The notes below the pieces were generated by a model, which did no database searches, was not told where the DNA came from, and saw only the letters and a list, made by a program, of their open reading frames with translations. The position numbers and the translations under genes are program-made. From Desulfosporosinus sp. HMP52 (GTDB taxonomy: Bacteria > Bacillota > Desulfitobacteriia > Desulfitobacteriales > Desulfitobacteriaceae), in assembly GCF_000765145.1 (NCBI RefSeq), contig NZ_JMGA01000057.1, positions 1 to 64,000 on the forward strand: a DNA stretch of 64,000 nt, written 5' to 3'. Positions 53,725 through 61,864 of the stretch are shown here, in pieces. Numbering within the stretch: the first letter of the stretch is position 1; every line of letters starts with the position of its first letter.

Positions 53725-54162
53725 CTAGAATTCAGAAAATATATATTGTTTCAAGGCTTCTACGCCGTTATTGTCTTTTAAAGAAATTCTGAAGTAAGGC
53801 TCGTTGACCCCAATTCTTTTCAACTGTTGAATACTCAAATCGTCGAATTCCTGAGCCACATCGATCTTAGTAATCACTCCAAGTACAGGACAGTTAAAGG
53901 ATTTGGCGAAAGCGGGGGGATATACTTCAATTAATTTAGATTGATCAACAAGAATCAGTAAATGAGATGCGGTTTGAGCAGTGGCAATTAGGTATTTGTA
54001 CATCGAGGGGTTTTCTAAATAGGAGCTTGGTGTATCAATGGTGTTTTTCCCGTAGATGATATCCTGGGTCTTTTTTAGCGGCCTGCTGGATTCGTTTAAA
54101 ACATTGGCTAGAGTGGATTTTCCGGATTGGGTTGGCCCTACGATCATAATGCGCTTCTTCAT
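53725..54162 (-). CDS. EutP/PduV-like small GTPase
   Basis: 145 aa Ras-like G protein. The P-loop GPTQSGKST (9-17) is intact, DTPSSYLENP is the switch II region, and VITKIDVAQ carries the NKxD-type guanine motif as TKID. EutP/PduV proteins associate with the outside of the compartment; acetate-kinase-like activity was reported for EutP, which would be welcome in an operon without ackA. Overlaps the PduU-like gene by four bases (ATGA). Confidence 0.9.
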   Translation of the reverse strand: MKKRIMIVGPTQSGKSTLANVLNESSRPLKKTQDIIYGKNTIDTPSSYLENPSMYKYLIATAQTASHLLILVDQSKLIEVYPPAFAKSFNCPVLGVITKIDVAQEFDDLSIQQLKRIGVNEPYFRISLKDNNGVEALKQYIFSEF

Positions 54163-54512
54163 GTGCGTGTAATTTTGGCCGGGGTAAAACCCAACAAAGT
54201 TTCTAAAGTATCATTAATCGCACCCATTGCTGTTTCAACACTGGCTACATCACCGGAAATAATCAGGGCACCTGTAAAACGATCCAGAAAACCAATCTCT
54301 ACATCAGAGGCCTTTGTGGCAATGTCTGCAGCTATAATAGCCGTCTCGCCTGGAGTAAGGGTTGATATCCCGATGGCTCCTGTTTCCTCAATGCCCAGAC
54401 GTTCATAGATATCTTGGACAGGTGATGCTATGATGTGAGCCAGAGTGACTTGCTTGCCTGGTACAGATTCCTGGATAATTCGTTTTCTGTCAAACTCATC
54501 GGCCATACTCAT
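54159..54512 (-). CDS. circularly permuted BMC-H shell protein (PduU/EutS-like)
   Basis: 117 aa from ATG 54512, with AGGAGG six bases upstream. Closely follows PduU: RIIQESVPGKQVTLAHIIASP at the start (the beta-barrel-forming segment), TPGETAIIAADIATKASDVEIGFLDRFTGALIISGDV, and a final KITRT. Permuted BMC proteins of this type form hexamers whose pore is closed by a small barrel. Overlaps the EutP-like gene by four bases. Confidence 0.95.
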   Translation of the reverse strand: MSMADEFDRKRIIQESVPGKQVTLAHIIASPVQDIYERLGIEETGAIGISTLTPGETAIIAADIATKASDVEIGFLDRFTGALIISGDVASVETAMGAINDTLETLLGFTPAKITRT

Positions 54513-54538
54513 ATTATCCCTCCTGTCCCCTATCATCA

Positions 54539-55519
54539 TTAATGTCTGATAACTTCCGCCTGAAAGTCATACCCTTTGATTAACTCTTCGATTTTATCTA
54601 ATTCTTCCGGTTTGTAGCTTAAATCTTCGGTGATCGAGTAGTTCATGTCTAATTGCTTGTATTTGTTGATTCCTAATTTATGATAGGGGAGCAAGTCAAC
54701 ACCCTGAAAGTTCCTGTAGTTTCTAAAGGGCTTTAGATATTCCAAGGTTTTGAGGATGGTTTCCTCACTATCATTTAATCCCTTAAGGAGAGGCATCCGA
54801 ACCTTGACATTAAAACCCCGGCGGATGAGTTCTCTTAAATTGTCCAGGATACGTTCATTCCGTACTCCGGTAAGTTCATGATGCCGATCAGAATCAATGT
54901 GCTTAATATCATAGAGAAACAAATCCGTAAATTGGGCTATCATGAGCAGGGAATCCTGTTTTACATAGCCTGAGGTTTCAATGGCAGTGTGAATACCTAA
55001 GCGCTTGCATTCAGTTAGGAGGTTGGTGGCAAATTCCGGTTGGGCTGTGACTTCCCCTCCCCCAAGAGTCACTCCTCCACCTGAACTCAGGTAGAAGAGC
55101 ATATCTTGCTGGATGATCTCCAGAACTTCGGAAATTGTTTTGTCCAAACCGACAATGGAGAGTGCCTGTTTAGGACAGACTGTTTCGCATTTTCGGCAAC
55201 CAATACAATCGATGCTGCGATTTACTTTATGCCTAGTTGTTTTAGGGTTAGTTTGTCGCAGTCTTTCTTCGTCCTGGAAATAATGGATTTGGACGGGACA
55301 TTCAGTAATACAGAGGCCACAATCAATGCAAAGATCCTCTTTGAACATGACTTGATACTTTCTTTCAAGCCCCTCAGGATTTGAACACCATTTACATCTG
55401 AGGGGACAGCCTTTGAAGAAAATTAATGTTCTAACCCCCGGTCCATCATAAATGGAGTATTTCTGGACATTGAAGATTCTCGCTTTTCTTTCCAAGATTT
55501 TAACGGTTTCTGTACTCAT
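54539..55519 (-). CDS. cutD: choline trimethylamine-lyase activating enzyme (radical SAM)
   Basis: 326 aa from ATG 55519 (MSTETVK), five to six bases after GGGGAC; an upstream in-frame ATG at 55561 is possible. The radical-SAM cluster is Cys38/Cys42/Cys45 in GCPLRCKWCSNPEG (CX3CX2C). Two auxiliary ferredoxin motifs follow (Cys64/67/70/74 and Cys105/108/111/115), the standard insert of glycyl-radical activases. GGGEVTAQPEF is the SAM-binding GGE motif. It installs the glycyl radical on CutC, encoded 62 bases upstream on the same strand. Confidence 0.96.
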   Translation of the reverse strand: MSTETVKILERKARIFNVQKYSIYDGPGVRTLIFFKGCPLRCKWCSNPEGLERKYQVMFKEDLCIDCGLCITECPVQIHYFQDEERLRQTNPKTTRHKVNRSIDCIGCRKCETVCPKQALSIVGLDKTISEVLEIIQQDMLFYLSSGGGVTLGGGEVTAQPEFATNLLTECKRLGIHTAIETSGYVKQDSLLMIAQFTDLFLYDIKHIDSDRHHELTGVRNERILDNLRELIRRGFNVKVRMPLLKGLNDSEETILKTLEYLKPFRNYRNFQGVDLLPYHKLGINKYKQLDMNYSITEDLSYKPEELDKIEELIKGYDFQAEVIRH

Positions 55520-55580
55520 AATGTCCCCATCCCTAGTATTCTCCATCTTGCGGCTCATCAAGGTCTAAGTCTATAGCGAA

Positions 55581-58124
55581 TTAAAAATGCTCTAAGACGG
55601 TTCTGCTTATTATTTCGTCCTGAACTTCTTTGCACAGTTCCACGAAGTAAGCGCTGTATCCGGCGACACGAATAATTAAGTCTCTGTACTTGTCCGGTTC
55701 AATTTGGGCTTTCTTTAAGACTTCGTTGTCAACATAGCTGAACTGCATTTGGCCATTGCCGAGGATAGATGCTGTTCGCAGTAAGGTGATTAAGCCATTT
55801 TCTCCTTCAGGGGTTTCCAGAATGCCCCTCAGAAGTTTAAAGTTATGCACCATACCTACATTCATTGATTCGTTGCTCAACTTACTGACGGATTTGATGA
55901 TAGCCGTTGGGCCTAATTTGTCCGCCCCCTGTGTCGGGCTGATTCCGTCTGAGAGAGGTGTCCACGCCAGTCTTCCATTAGCTGTTGCACCGGTAATTTC
56001 TCCGATAGGCGTGTTATTGGAAATAGACAGGGTACCATGAGTTAAGTGAGAGTACAGCATTTTAAAGGTGTGATGAATCCGCTCTGTCCAAATGATGATA
56101 TCTGAAGCTATTTCATCGACATAATCATCGTCGTTCCCGTATTTTGGTGCATTGAGACAATCTGTCCGAATGGCTTCGTACCCTTCGAAATTCGCATCTA
56201 CAGCGTCCCTGATTTGTTTCAGCGTATACTTCTTGTCTTCAAAGACCAACTTTTTAATCGCAGCCATAGAATCGGCGTAGGTTCCTAAACCGGAGAAGAT
56301 AAGTCCAGGTCCATAATTAATGAGAGCTCCTCCGTGAGTAACATCGGTTCCTTTTTCCATACAGCCTTCTACCAAGAGAGACATCAGCGGTTTGGGGGCC
56401 AGGTCTCGGTGTACTCTCTGACTAACAATAGTTCCGATGGCAGACAAACGAATAATATGCTCAAGCTGTTGCTTGCAGGCAGCATCAAATTCTTCGTAGG
56501 TCTTGATGTTGTCCAGATCTCCTGTGTCAATTCCTTGCATGGTGCCATGCCATTTCATCATACCGCGGTTGAGAACAAATTCTATGGCAATGGGCCATTG
56601 AGTATAGCCAGTGGATGTCCATTGATAAATTCTGCCGGATTTTTGTGGCTCAACACAACCCATTAGACAATAATCTCGTGAATCTTCAATGGAGAACCCT
56701 TTAGCTAACATCATTTTTATATGTGTATCATCAAAGTGACAGGCAGGGAAGCCCAGTCCCGCTTTAACCACATCAACGATTTTCTTTAAATACTCTTGGG
56801 GGGACTTATTATGAATCCGACAAGCTAATGAAGGTTGATACATCTTTGTGAATCGAACTGCATCCATGATCAGATAGGTCAGTTCATTAGTTGCATCACC
56901 ACCGGTTCTCTTCTGTCCGCCAATGGTCAAGTTGATAAACGGTTGATAGCCGGCGAAATATTTAGCCCCAAGTTCACTGGAAAGCCACATAACTTCAGAG
57001 CATTTTATTAAGAAGCTGCTTATTAATTCAAAGGCTTCGAGTTTATTTATTCTGCCGGCTTCCATATCGGCTTTGAACATGGGGTAGATATATTGATCTA
57101 AACGTCCAAGAGAAATACCCGTCTGATTTTCTTCCACTACAAACAGCGATTGAAGTGTCCAGACAGACTGAAGTGCTTCCTGGAAAGTGCTGGGAGGATT
57201 GGCGGGTACCCGGGTTAAAACATCGGAAATCTTGTAAAGTTCTTTTTGTCGAGCTGAGTCATACTCTCTGCCTGCCAGCTCTCTGGCATAATCCGACAGC
57301 CGTTTGGCATAAGTCAGAATTCCATCGCATGTTTCGATCTCTGCTTTATAGAAATAAATCTTATCAATGTCCTCTGGATTTTCCATGGACAATTTGCTCA
57401 ATTTGTCAACGGCTTCCTGTCTTACTCCATTAATCCCTTTTTTAACGAGTATGACATCATAACCCGGGCAAGTGTCCCCACCACCATTTACCTGATGGTA
57501 AGAAAGATCACTGACGAAGGATTCCCCCGAAAAAGACCACACTCCGGCATCTTCATATTGTTGCTGACATATTTCATCTAAGCTTCTGCCTTCCCAGTAG
57601 GGGAAGATTTCTTCTCGCAAAATCCGCTTATCTTCCTCACTGATTTGAAAGGGATCCTGCGCCCGGGTTGACATGGTGTCCAATTCATCCCGAATCCAGC
57701 GCCAGGCGATATCCGGGGATACTGCACCCGCTCTCGCTTTTCCGCAGGGATGACCCACAATCAATTCATCATTTTGAATCACCAAGGGAGCTGTCTCACA
57801 AGCTTTTCTAAAGCACTTAGCCCGCAGGAGAATTTTAGGCAACCCCGCATTTTCTTTAGTCACTTGGGTGAAGGCCCGAGCCCGATAGGTACTGACACTT
57901 GGCTTTACTTTTAAATAAGCTGCTTTTAGTCGTTCTAAACGAGGTGTTAACCCTGTAATTTCCCCTTCATAGACTGGGGATTTTGTCACACTGTTTGTTG
58001 TTGCAGGGTGTGTGGCCAGCCCCTTGGAAATACCCTCAAACAGTTTCATAACCAGAGCTTTTTCATCTTGTGACAAGTGTTTTGTGGCATCTGCAAATTT
58101 AGTTGAGAACTCTTTTATATCCAA
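55581..58124 (-). CDS. cutC: choline trimethylamine-lyase (glycyl radical enzyme)
   Basis: 847 aa. Cleaves choline to trimethylamine and acetaldehyde. All residues known to line the choline pocket of the Desulfovibrio enzyme are present at a constant +1 offset: Tyr209, Asp217 (GGGDTCPG), Phe396, Cys490 and Glu492 (MGCVEPQ) and Thr503. Gly822 in RVAGYSA is the radical site. This distinguishes it from glycerol, propanediol and benzylsuccinate enzymes of the same family. An N-terminal extension (1-50) with an amphipathic helix is of the kind used for encapsulation. The start is TTG, eight bases after AAGGAGG. Confidence 0.97.
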   Translation of the reverse strand: MDIKEFSTKFADATKHLSQDEKALVMKLFEGISKGLATHPATTNSVTKSPVYEGEITGLTPRLERLKAAYLKVKPSVSTYRARAFTQVTKENAGLPKILLRAKCFRKACETAPLVIQNDELIVGHPCGKARAGAVSPDIAWRWIRDELDTMSTRAQDPFQISEEDKRILREEIFPYWEGRSLDEICQQQYEDAGVWSFSGESFVSDLSYHQVNGGGDTCPGYDVILVKKGINGVRQEAVDKLSKLSMENPEDIDKIYFYKAEIETCDGILTYAKRLSDYARELAGREYDSARQKELYKISDVLTRVPANPPSTFQEALQSVWTLQSLFVVEENQTGISLGRLDQYIYPMFKADMEAGRINKLEAFELISSFLIKCSEVMWLSSELGAKYFAGYQPFINLTIGGQKRTGGDATNELTYLIMDAVRFTKMYQPSLACRIHNKSPQEYLKKIVDVVKAGLGFPACHFDDTHIKMMLAKGFSIEDSRDYCLMGCVEPQKSGRIYQWTSTGYTQWPIAIEFVLNRGMMKWHGTMQGIDTGDLDNIKTYEEFDAACKQQLEHIIRLSAIGTIVSQRVHRDLAPKPLMSLLVEGCMEKGTDVTHGGALINYGPGLIFSGLGTYADSMAAIKKLVFEDKKYTLKQIRDAVDANFEGYEAIRTDCLNAPKYGNDDDYVDEIASDIIIWTERIHHTFKMLYSHLTHGTLSISNNTPIGEITGATANGRLAWTPLSDGISPTQGADKLGPTAIIKSVSKLSNESMNVGMVHNFKLLRGILETPEGENGLITLLRTASILGNGQMQFSYVDNEVLKKAQIEPDKYRDLIIRVAGYSAYFVELCKEVQDEIISRTVLEHF

Positions 58125-58175
58125 CGTTTATTCCTCCTTCTTACGTTATAAATAGGTGATTGTCTATTTTTTAGT

Positions 58176-59657
58176 TTAGGTGAGTTGTTTAAGTAATTTT
58201 TCGAGCAGTCCCACCAGATCATTGGAACTCTGATCAGCGAAACAACTAGTCTCACTTACTTTAGCGTCTTTACCCACCTGTGTGCCATTGGTTATATCCT
58301 CTAGCTGACGTACACCATAACCGACTTTTCGAATATTAATTAAGTTCATTGGAGTTACATTATCGGAAGTGTACCCCCCGCCTGCTGCTCCAGAGCCTAA
58401 GGTTAGTGCTGGGAAGAGATTGGTTGTCGCTCCTATCCCGCCTAAGGTGGCGGGAGTATTTACGAGCACTCTTGATACAGGTTTTTTTAAGGCAAACTCT
58501 CGAATTACCTCTTCATTTCTAGAATGAATAATTAGAGTATGTCCCCGCCCCTCATTGACAAGCAATTCTATGCATTTTTCACAAGCGTTGATCCAATCTT
58601 TTTCTACATAAAATGCCAGAACCGGGCAAAGCTTTTCTCTTGAATAAGGATTGCTGGAAGAGACAAATTTTTGTTCCGAAACTAAAACTTTGGTATCTTC
58701 CGGAACACATATACCGATTTGATGAGCTAACTCAACAGCGGTCTTTCCTACTATTTCGGGATTCAAACTGTCATCAGGCCTAAAAAACAACTTACTAAGT
58801 TGTTCTGCCTCTTGTCCATTCATGAAGTAAGCGCCGGTTTTCTTGAGTTCACGCCTTACTTCATCGGCAATACAGTCTTCGGCGACAATAGATTGTTCCG
58901 ATGCTGAGACGATTCCGTTATCAAAAGTTCTGCTAAGGACAATATCTGCCACTGCCTTTTGTATATCTGCGGAACGTTCAATAAAAGCAGGTCCGTTACC
59001 CGGGCCGCCATAAATCGTTGGCTTTCCCGAGGTATATGCGGCTTTAACCATCTTAGGCACACCTGTAATCAAGATAAGGGATGTGTCTTTGTGGTTCATT
59101 AAAGCAACTGTTCCGTCTACAGCAATCGTTCGCAGATACCCGATGGCTCCATTTGGCAAACCTTTTTCCTCTGCAGCTCGAATTAATATATCCAGCACCT
59201 TAGCGATGGTTTTTTTAGCCTTGGGATGAGGTGCAAAAACAATTGCATTGCCAGACTTTATGGCAATCAAGGTTTTGTATATTGTGGTTGAGGCAGGGTT
59301 TGTAGAAGGTGGCAAGGCAGCAATAACTCCAACAGGTACGCCTATATCTATGGTTTTATTTTCTTTGTCTTCCCTAATAATACCGACAACTTTCATATCT
59401 CTGATCTTCTTATAGAGAAAATCACTAGCAAAAATATTTTTAACCAGCTTGTCCGGCCACTTGCCAAAGCCAGTTTCTTCTTGAGACAGAATTGCCAGTT
59501 CTCTGGCATATTTGTACACCGTCTCAGCCATATGGCCAACAATTTTGTCTAGCATTTCCTGAGAGAAAGTTGCCAGTATCTTTTGGGCCTCACGGGCATT
59601 TTCCACAAGAATTCGAGCCTCTTGGACGGAGAGCAAATCGTTGTCTATTCTATTCAT
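58176..59657 (-). CDS. aldehyde dehydrogenase paralogue lacking the catalytic cysteine
   Basis: 493 aa from ATG 59657, with GGGGAG 11 bases upstream. Clearly homologous along its full length to the acetaldehyde dehydrogenase encoded at 47357-48841 (same PPSTNPASTT and GGPGNGPAFIE loops). The catalytic Cys is replaced: FDNGIVSASEQS has Ser251 (TCA codon) where the other has Cys251. The C-terminal helix SNDLVGLLEKLLKQL is a good encapsulation-peptide candidate. Cut clusters are known to carry two such paralogues (CutB and CutF types); this one probably binds NAD or substrate or serves as structural cargo instead of catalysing acylation. Confidence 0.92.
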   Translation of the reverse strand: MNRIDNDLLSVQEARILVENAREAQKILATFSQEMLDKIVGHMAETVYKYARELAILSQEETGFGKWPDKLVKNIFASDFLYKKIRDMKVVGIIREDKENKTIDIGVPVGVIAALPPSTNPASTTIYKTLIAIKSGNAIVFAPHPKAKKTIAKVLDILIRAAEEKGLPNGAIGYLRTIAVDGTVALMNHKDTSLILITGVPKMVKAAYTSGKPTIYGGPGNGPAFIERSADIQKAVADIVLSRTFDNGIVSASEQSIVAEDCIADEVRRELKKTGAYFMNGQEAEQLSKLFFRPDDSLNPEIVGKTAVELAHQIGICVPEDTKVLVSEQKFVSSSNPYSREKLCPVLAFYVEKDWINACEKCIELLVNEGRGHTLIIHSRNEEVIREFALKKPVSRVLVNTPATLGGIGATTNLFPALTLGSGAAGGGYTSDNVTPMNLINIRKVGYGVRQLEDITNGTQVGKDAKVSETSCFADQSSNDLVGLLEKLLKQLT

Positions 59658-59711
59658 ATTTTCAATCACTCCCCTTTCCAACCGCTGAATTATAATGCTT
59701 AAGTGCCCTTT

Positions 59712-60002
59712 TTACCAATCAAGAACATATCTGGCGATAATTTTTTCAACGTCTGGGTGCGGCCTGGCAATGACATTGGAGGAATAGATTTTCCCGACTT
59801 TGCTAGCTTCTTTAACGCCAGCCTCGACTGCTGCTTTCACTGCTCCCACATCGCCGCGGATTACTACAGAAATCAAACCGGAAGCCACATTCTCATATCC
59901 TACCAATTCCACATCTGCAGCTTTGCACATTGCATCCGCCGCCTCCAGCACCGAAACCAGGCCATACGTTTCTATGAACCCTAAGGCACCATTTGTGTCC
60001 AC
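59712..60002 (-). CDS. BMC-H hexameric shell protein
   Basis: 96 aa from GTG 60002, chosen because AAAGGGGAG stands five bases before it; an in-frame ATG at 60026 would place the site inside the gene. BMC blocks: [41 protein letters not shown] and NVIARPHPDVEKI. The C-terminus ARYVLDW is slightly extended. Second gene of the operon. Confidence 0.93.
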   Translation of the reverse strand: MDTNGALGFIETYGLVSVLEAADAMCKAADVELVGYENVASGLISVVIRGDVGAVKAAVEAGVKEASKVGKIYSSNVIARPHPDVEKIIARYVLDW

Positions 60003-60029
60003 GCGGACTCCCCTTTCAAAAATCAATGA

Positions 60030-60329
60030 TTACTCTTCATCAATGTCATGAACCGAAACTATCTTGCCTACCCGGCTGACGGGACGCGGCATTACATGGG
60101 AGGCTGTCACTTCGCCTATGGCTGCTGCTGCCGCTGCACCACTTTCTACAGCCGATCTCACTGCTGCTACGCTTCCTTTAACCATTACTGTAACAAGTCC
60201 CGAACCCACATTTTCATAAGAAACAAGAACAACATCAGCTGCTTTACACATAACATCAGCTGCTTGAATTGCCGGTACCATACCTCTGGTTTCTACAAGA
60301 CCCAGGGCTTCTTCCCCAAAGTATTTCAT
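60030..60329 (-). CDS. BMC-H hexameric shell protein
   Basis: 99 aa. Blocks ALGLVETRGMVPAIQAADVM, GLVTVMVKGSVAAVRSAVESG and HVMPRPVSRVGKI. The C-terminus is acidic (HDIDEE) and the pore region differs from the two other BMC-H proteins in this operon. First gene of the operon; the leader upstream holds a GTACAAATTATGTAC imperfect palindrome and an AT-rich presumed promoter. Confidence 0.93.
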   Translation of the reverse strand: MKYFGEEALGLVETRGMVPAIQAADVMCKAADVVLVSYENVGSGLVTVMVKGSVAAVRSAVESGAAAAAAIGEVTASHVMPRPVSRVGKIVSVHDIDEE

Positions 60330-60766
60330 CGAAACAACCCCACTTTTCTATAATTTAACGCTCAAGGATTGTCGCATTGTTGTCTTTTTGTACAAATTAT
60401 GTACTTTTATAATATCTCATAGGGATATTATTTTTTTGAAGAATCAATATGTCTAATTGCATTATTATATCCAGCCAAAATATTTTATTGGACTAAGAAG
60501 TTTTTTTTGCACTTTATTGACTAATATCCTTATTCCTTAGCGTACAATTAGCATAGTACTTGCAAAGTTGTTATTTTAAAAAGCAGTAAAGCCAATTACA
60601 CTAATGGCTTTACTGCTTTTTAAGTCTTGTACAATCTTATTTAATAGCTTCGTTTAACCATAAGAATACAACATTCCAAATGCATTGATTTTGTTATTTT
60701 TTTTTGCTAAAGTTAATTACAAATAATCACAAAATCCAAGTACACTTAAACTTGGTGGAGATATGT
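60330..60766. other. divergent control region, cut operon / choline kinase
   Basis: It contains, from left: a GTAC-n7-GTAC palindrome at 60390-60404, a long AT-rich stretch, and a strong bidirectional hairpin at 60578-60621. No consensus promoter could be fixed with confidence on either strand. Confidence 0.5.
60578..60621. terminator. hairpin terminator or attenuator between divergent genes
   Basis: A 17-bp perfect stem AAAAAGCAGTAAAGCCA with a 10-base loop and T-runs on both strands. Its place upstream of two divergent transcripts is unusual: it either insulates them or acts as an attenuator in the leader of one of them. Confidence 0.75.
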
Positions 60767-61693
60767 ATGGAAATGGAAGAACTGGTTCAGGAAAAGTTGC
60801 GACAGGCTTTTCACGACGAAAGAATTGTGTTCGACAAATCAAGATTTGCCGGTGGGCTTACTAACTACAATTATATAATGGTTATTAATGGTATCGAGTA
60901 TGTTATCCGGCAGCCTGGCGGCATGACCGAACAAATTATTGATCGTAAGATTGAAAGGGTCAATAACCATATTGCCTCAGAGTTAGGTGTGAACTCTGAT
61001 TGCATTTATTTTGATGAATCAAGCGGAATCAAGATAAGCATCTATATCAAGAACAGTTGCAATATGGCACAGGCTAATCCCGGTTCTTTTCATAATCTAG
61101 AATCCGTATGCGACATCATGAAAAAAATACATTCCTTTCCCAGAGGTTTTACAAATCATTTTGATTGGCAAAAGGAGCTCTCTAAGTACGAAGGGATTAT
61201 CCAACAATTACACGGGAGTTTTTTCTTTGACTATCAAGCCTTAAAGGAACAGCTAATCTTTTTTGTTCAAAAAAATATAAATAGTACAATTCTTGTGCCA
61301 TGTCACAATGACACTGTGCCGGAAAACTTTATAATGGATGACAATGGCCGGACGTATCTGGTAGACTGGGAATATTCCGGAATGAACGATCCTTGCTGGG
61401 ACGTAGCCGCCTATATTCTTGAATCAAAACTAAACGAAGAAGCCATCCAGTATTTAGTTAAAAACTACTTTGGCTATCCACTTACCACAATGGAGGAACT
61501 TAAAATAAAAGGCTTTATGATGGCCCAAGATTTACTTTGGACAGTTTGGGCCTTAATCAGGCATTACAACGGCGAAGATTTTCTGGATTACTGCCGTTTT
61601 AGGTATGAACGCTTTCGTAAAAATATCAGACTTGTCAACCAATCTCCCCATTGCTCTATAGCCAGTATGGTTACTGGATCAAGTGATTCTTAG
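60767..61693 (+). CDS. LicA-like choline/ethanolamine kinase family protein
   Basis: 308 aa from ATG 60767, five to six bases after GGTGGAG. A protein-kinase-like phosphotransferase. Visible: FAGGLTNYNY (nucleotide loop), YVIRQPGG (Lys/Arg region), the catalytic CHNDTVPENF (Brenner motif) and YLVDWEYSGMNDPCWDVAAY (metal-binding Asp and choline-kinase motif). The match of the last two blocks to LicA choline kinases is good. Encoded divergently from the cut operon: it could phosphorylate choline to trap it or to send it to phosphocholine decoration of surface glycans. Substrate is inferred. Confidence 0.85.
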   Translation: MEMEELVQEKLRQAFHDERIVFDKSRFAGGLTNYNYIMVINGIEYVIRQPGGMTEQIIDRKIERVNNHIASELGVNSDCIYFDESSGIKISIYIKNSCNMAQANPGSFHNLESVCDIMKKIHSFPRGFTNHFDWQKELSKYEGIIQQLHGSFFFDYQALKEQLIFFVQKNINSTILVPCHNDTVPENFIMDDNGRTYLVDWEYSGMNDPCWDVAAYILESKLNEEAIQYLVKNYFGYPLTTMEELKIKGFMMAQDLLWTVWALIRHYNGEDFLDYCRFRYERFRKNIRLVNQSPHCSIASMVTGSSDS

Positions 61694-61741
61694 CTTCAGA
61701 AAAACATTGGGACATTCTTATTGAACTTTACACGATCTGAT

Positions 61742-61766
61742 ACCCTGCCTGTCATACGGGCAGGGT
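61742..61766 (+). terminator. choline kinase terminator
   Basis: ACCCTGCC/GGCAGGGT stem with a 9-base loop, followed by TTATTTTTATT. Confidence 0.88.
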
Positions 61767-61844
61767 TTATTTTTATTCAAGCAACTACTCAAGCTGAATA
61801 AAGAATACCCCCATGAACTGAGGGGCTTGAATACCACAAAATAA

Positions 61845-61864
61845 GAGCGCCTGTCTAGGCGCTC
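61845..61864 (-). terminator. terminator overlapping the GGDEF gene stop
   Basis: GAGCGCCT/AGGCGCTC with a GTCT loop spans the stop codon of the diguanylate cyclase gene. The minus strand then reads TTATTTTG. Confidence 0.72.

Noticed and set aside
60547-60566. Sigma-54 promoter (TAGCAT-n5-TTGCA) upstream of the choline kinase
   Set aside because: The nearly invariant GG at -24 is AG here, no enhancer-binding regulator is encoded, and the strong hairpin lies directly downstream.
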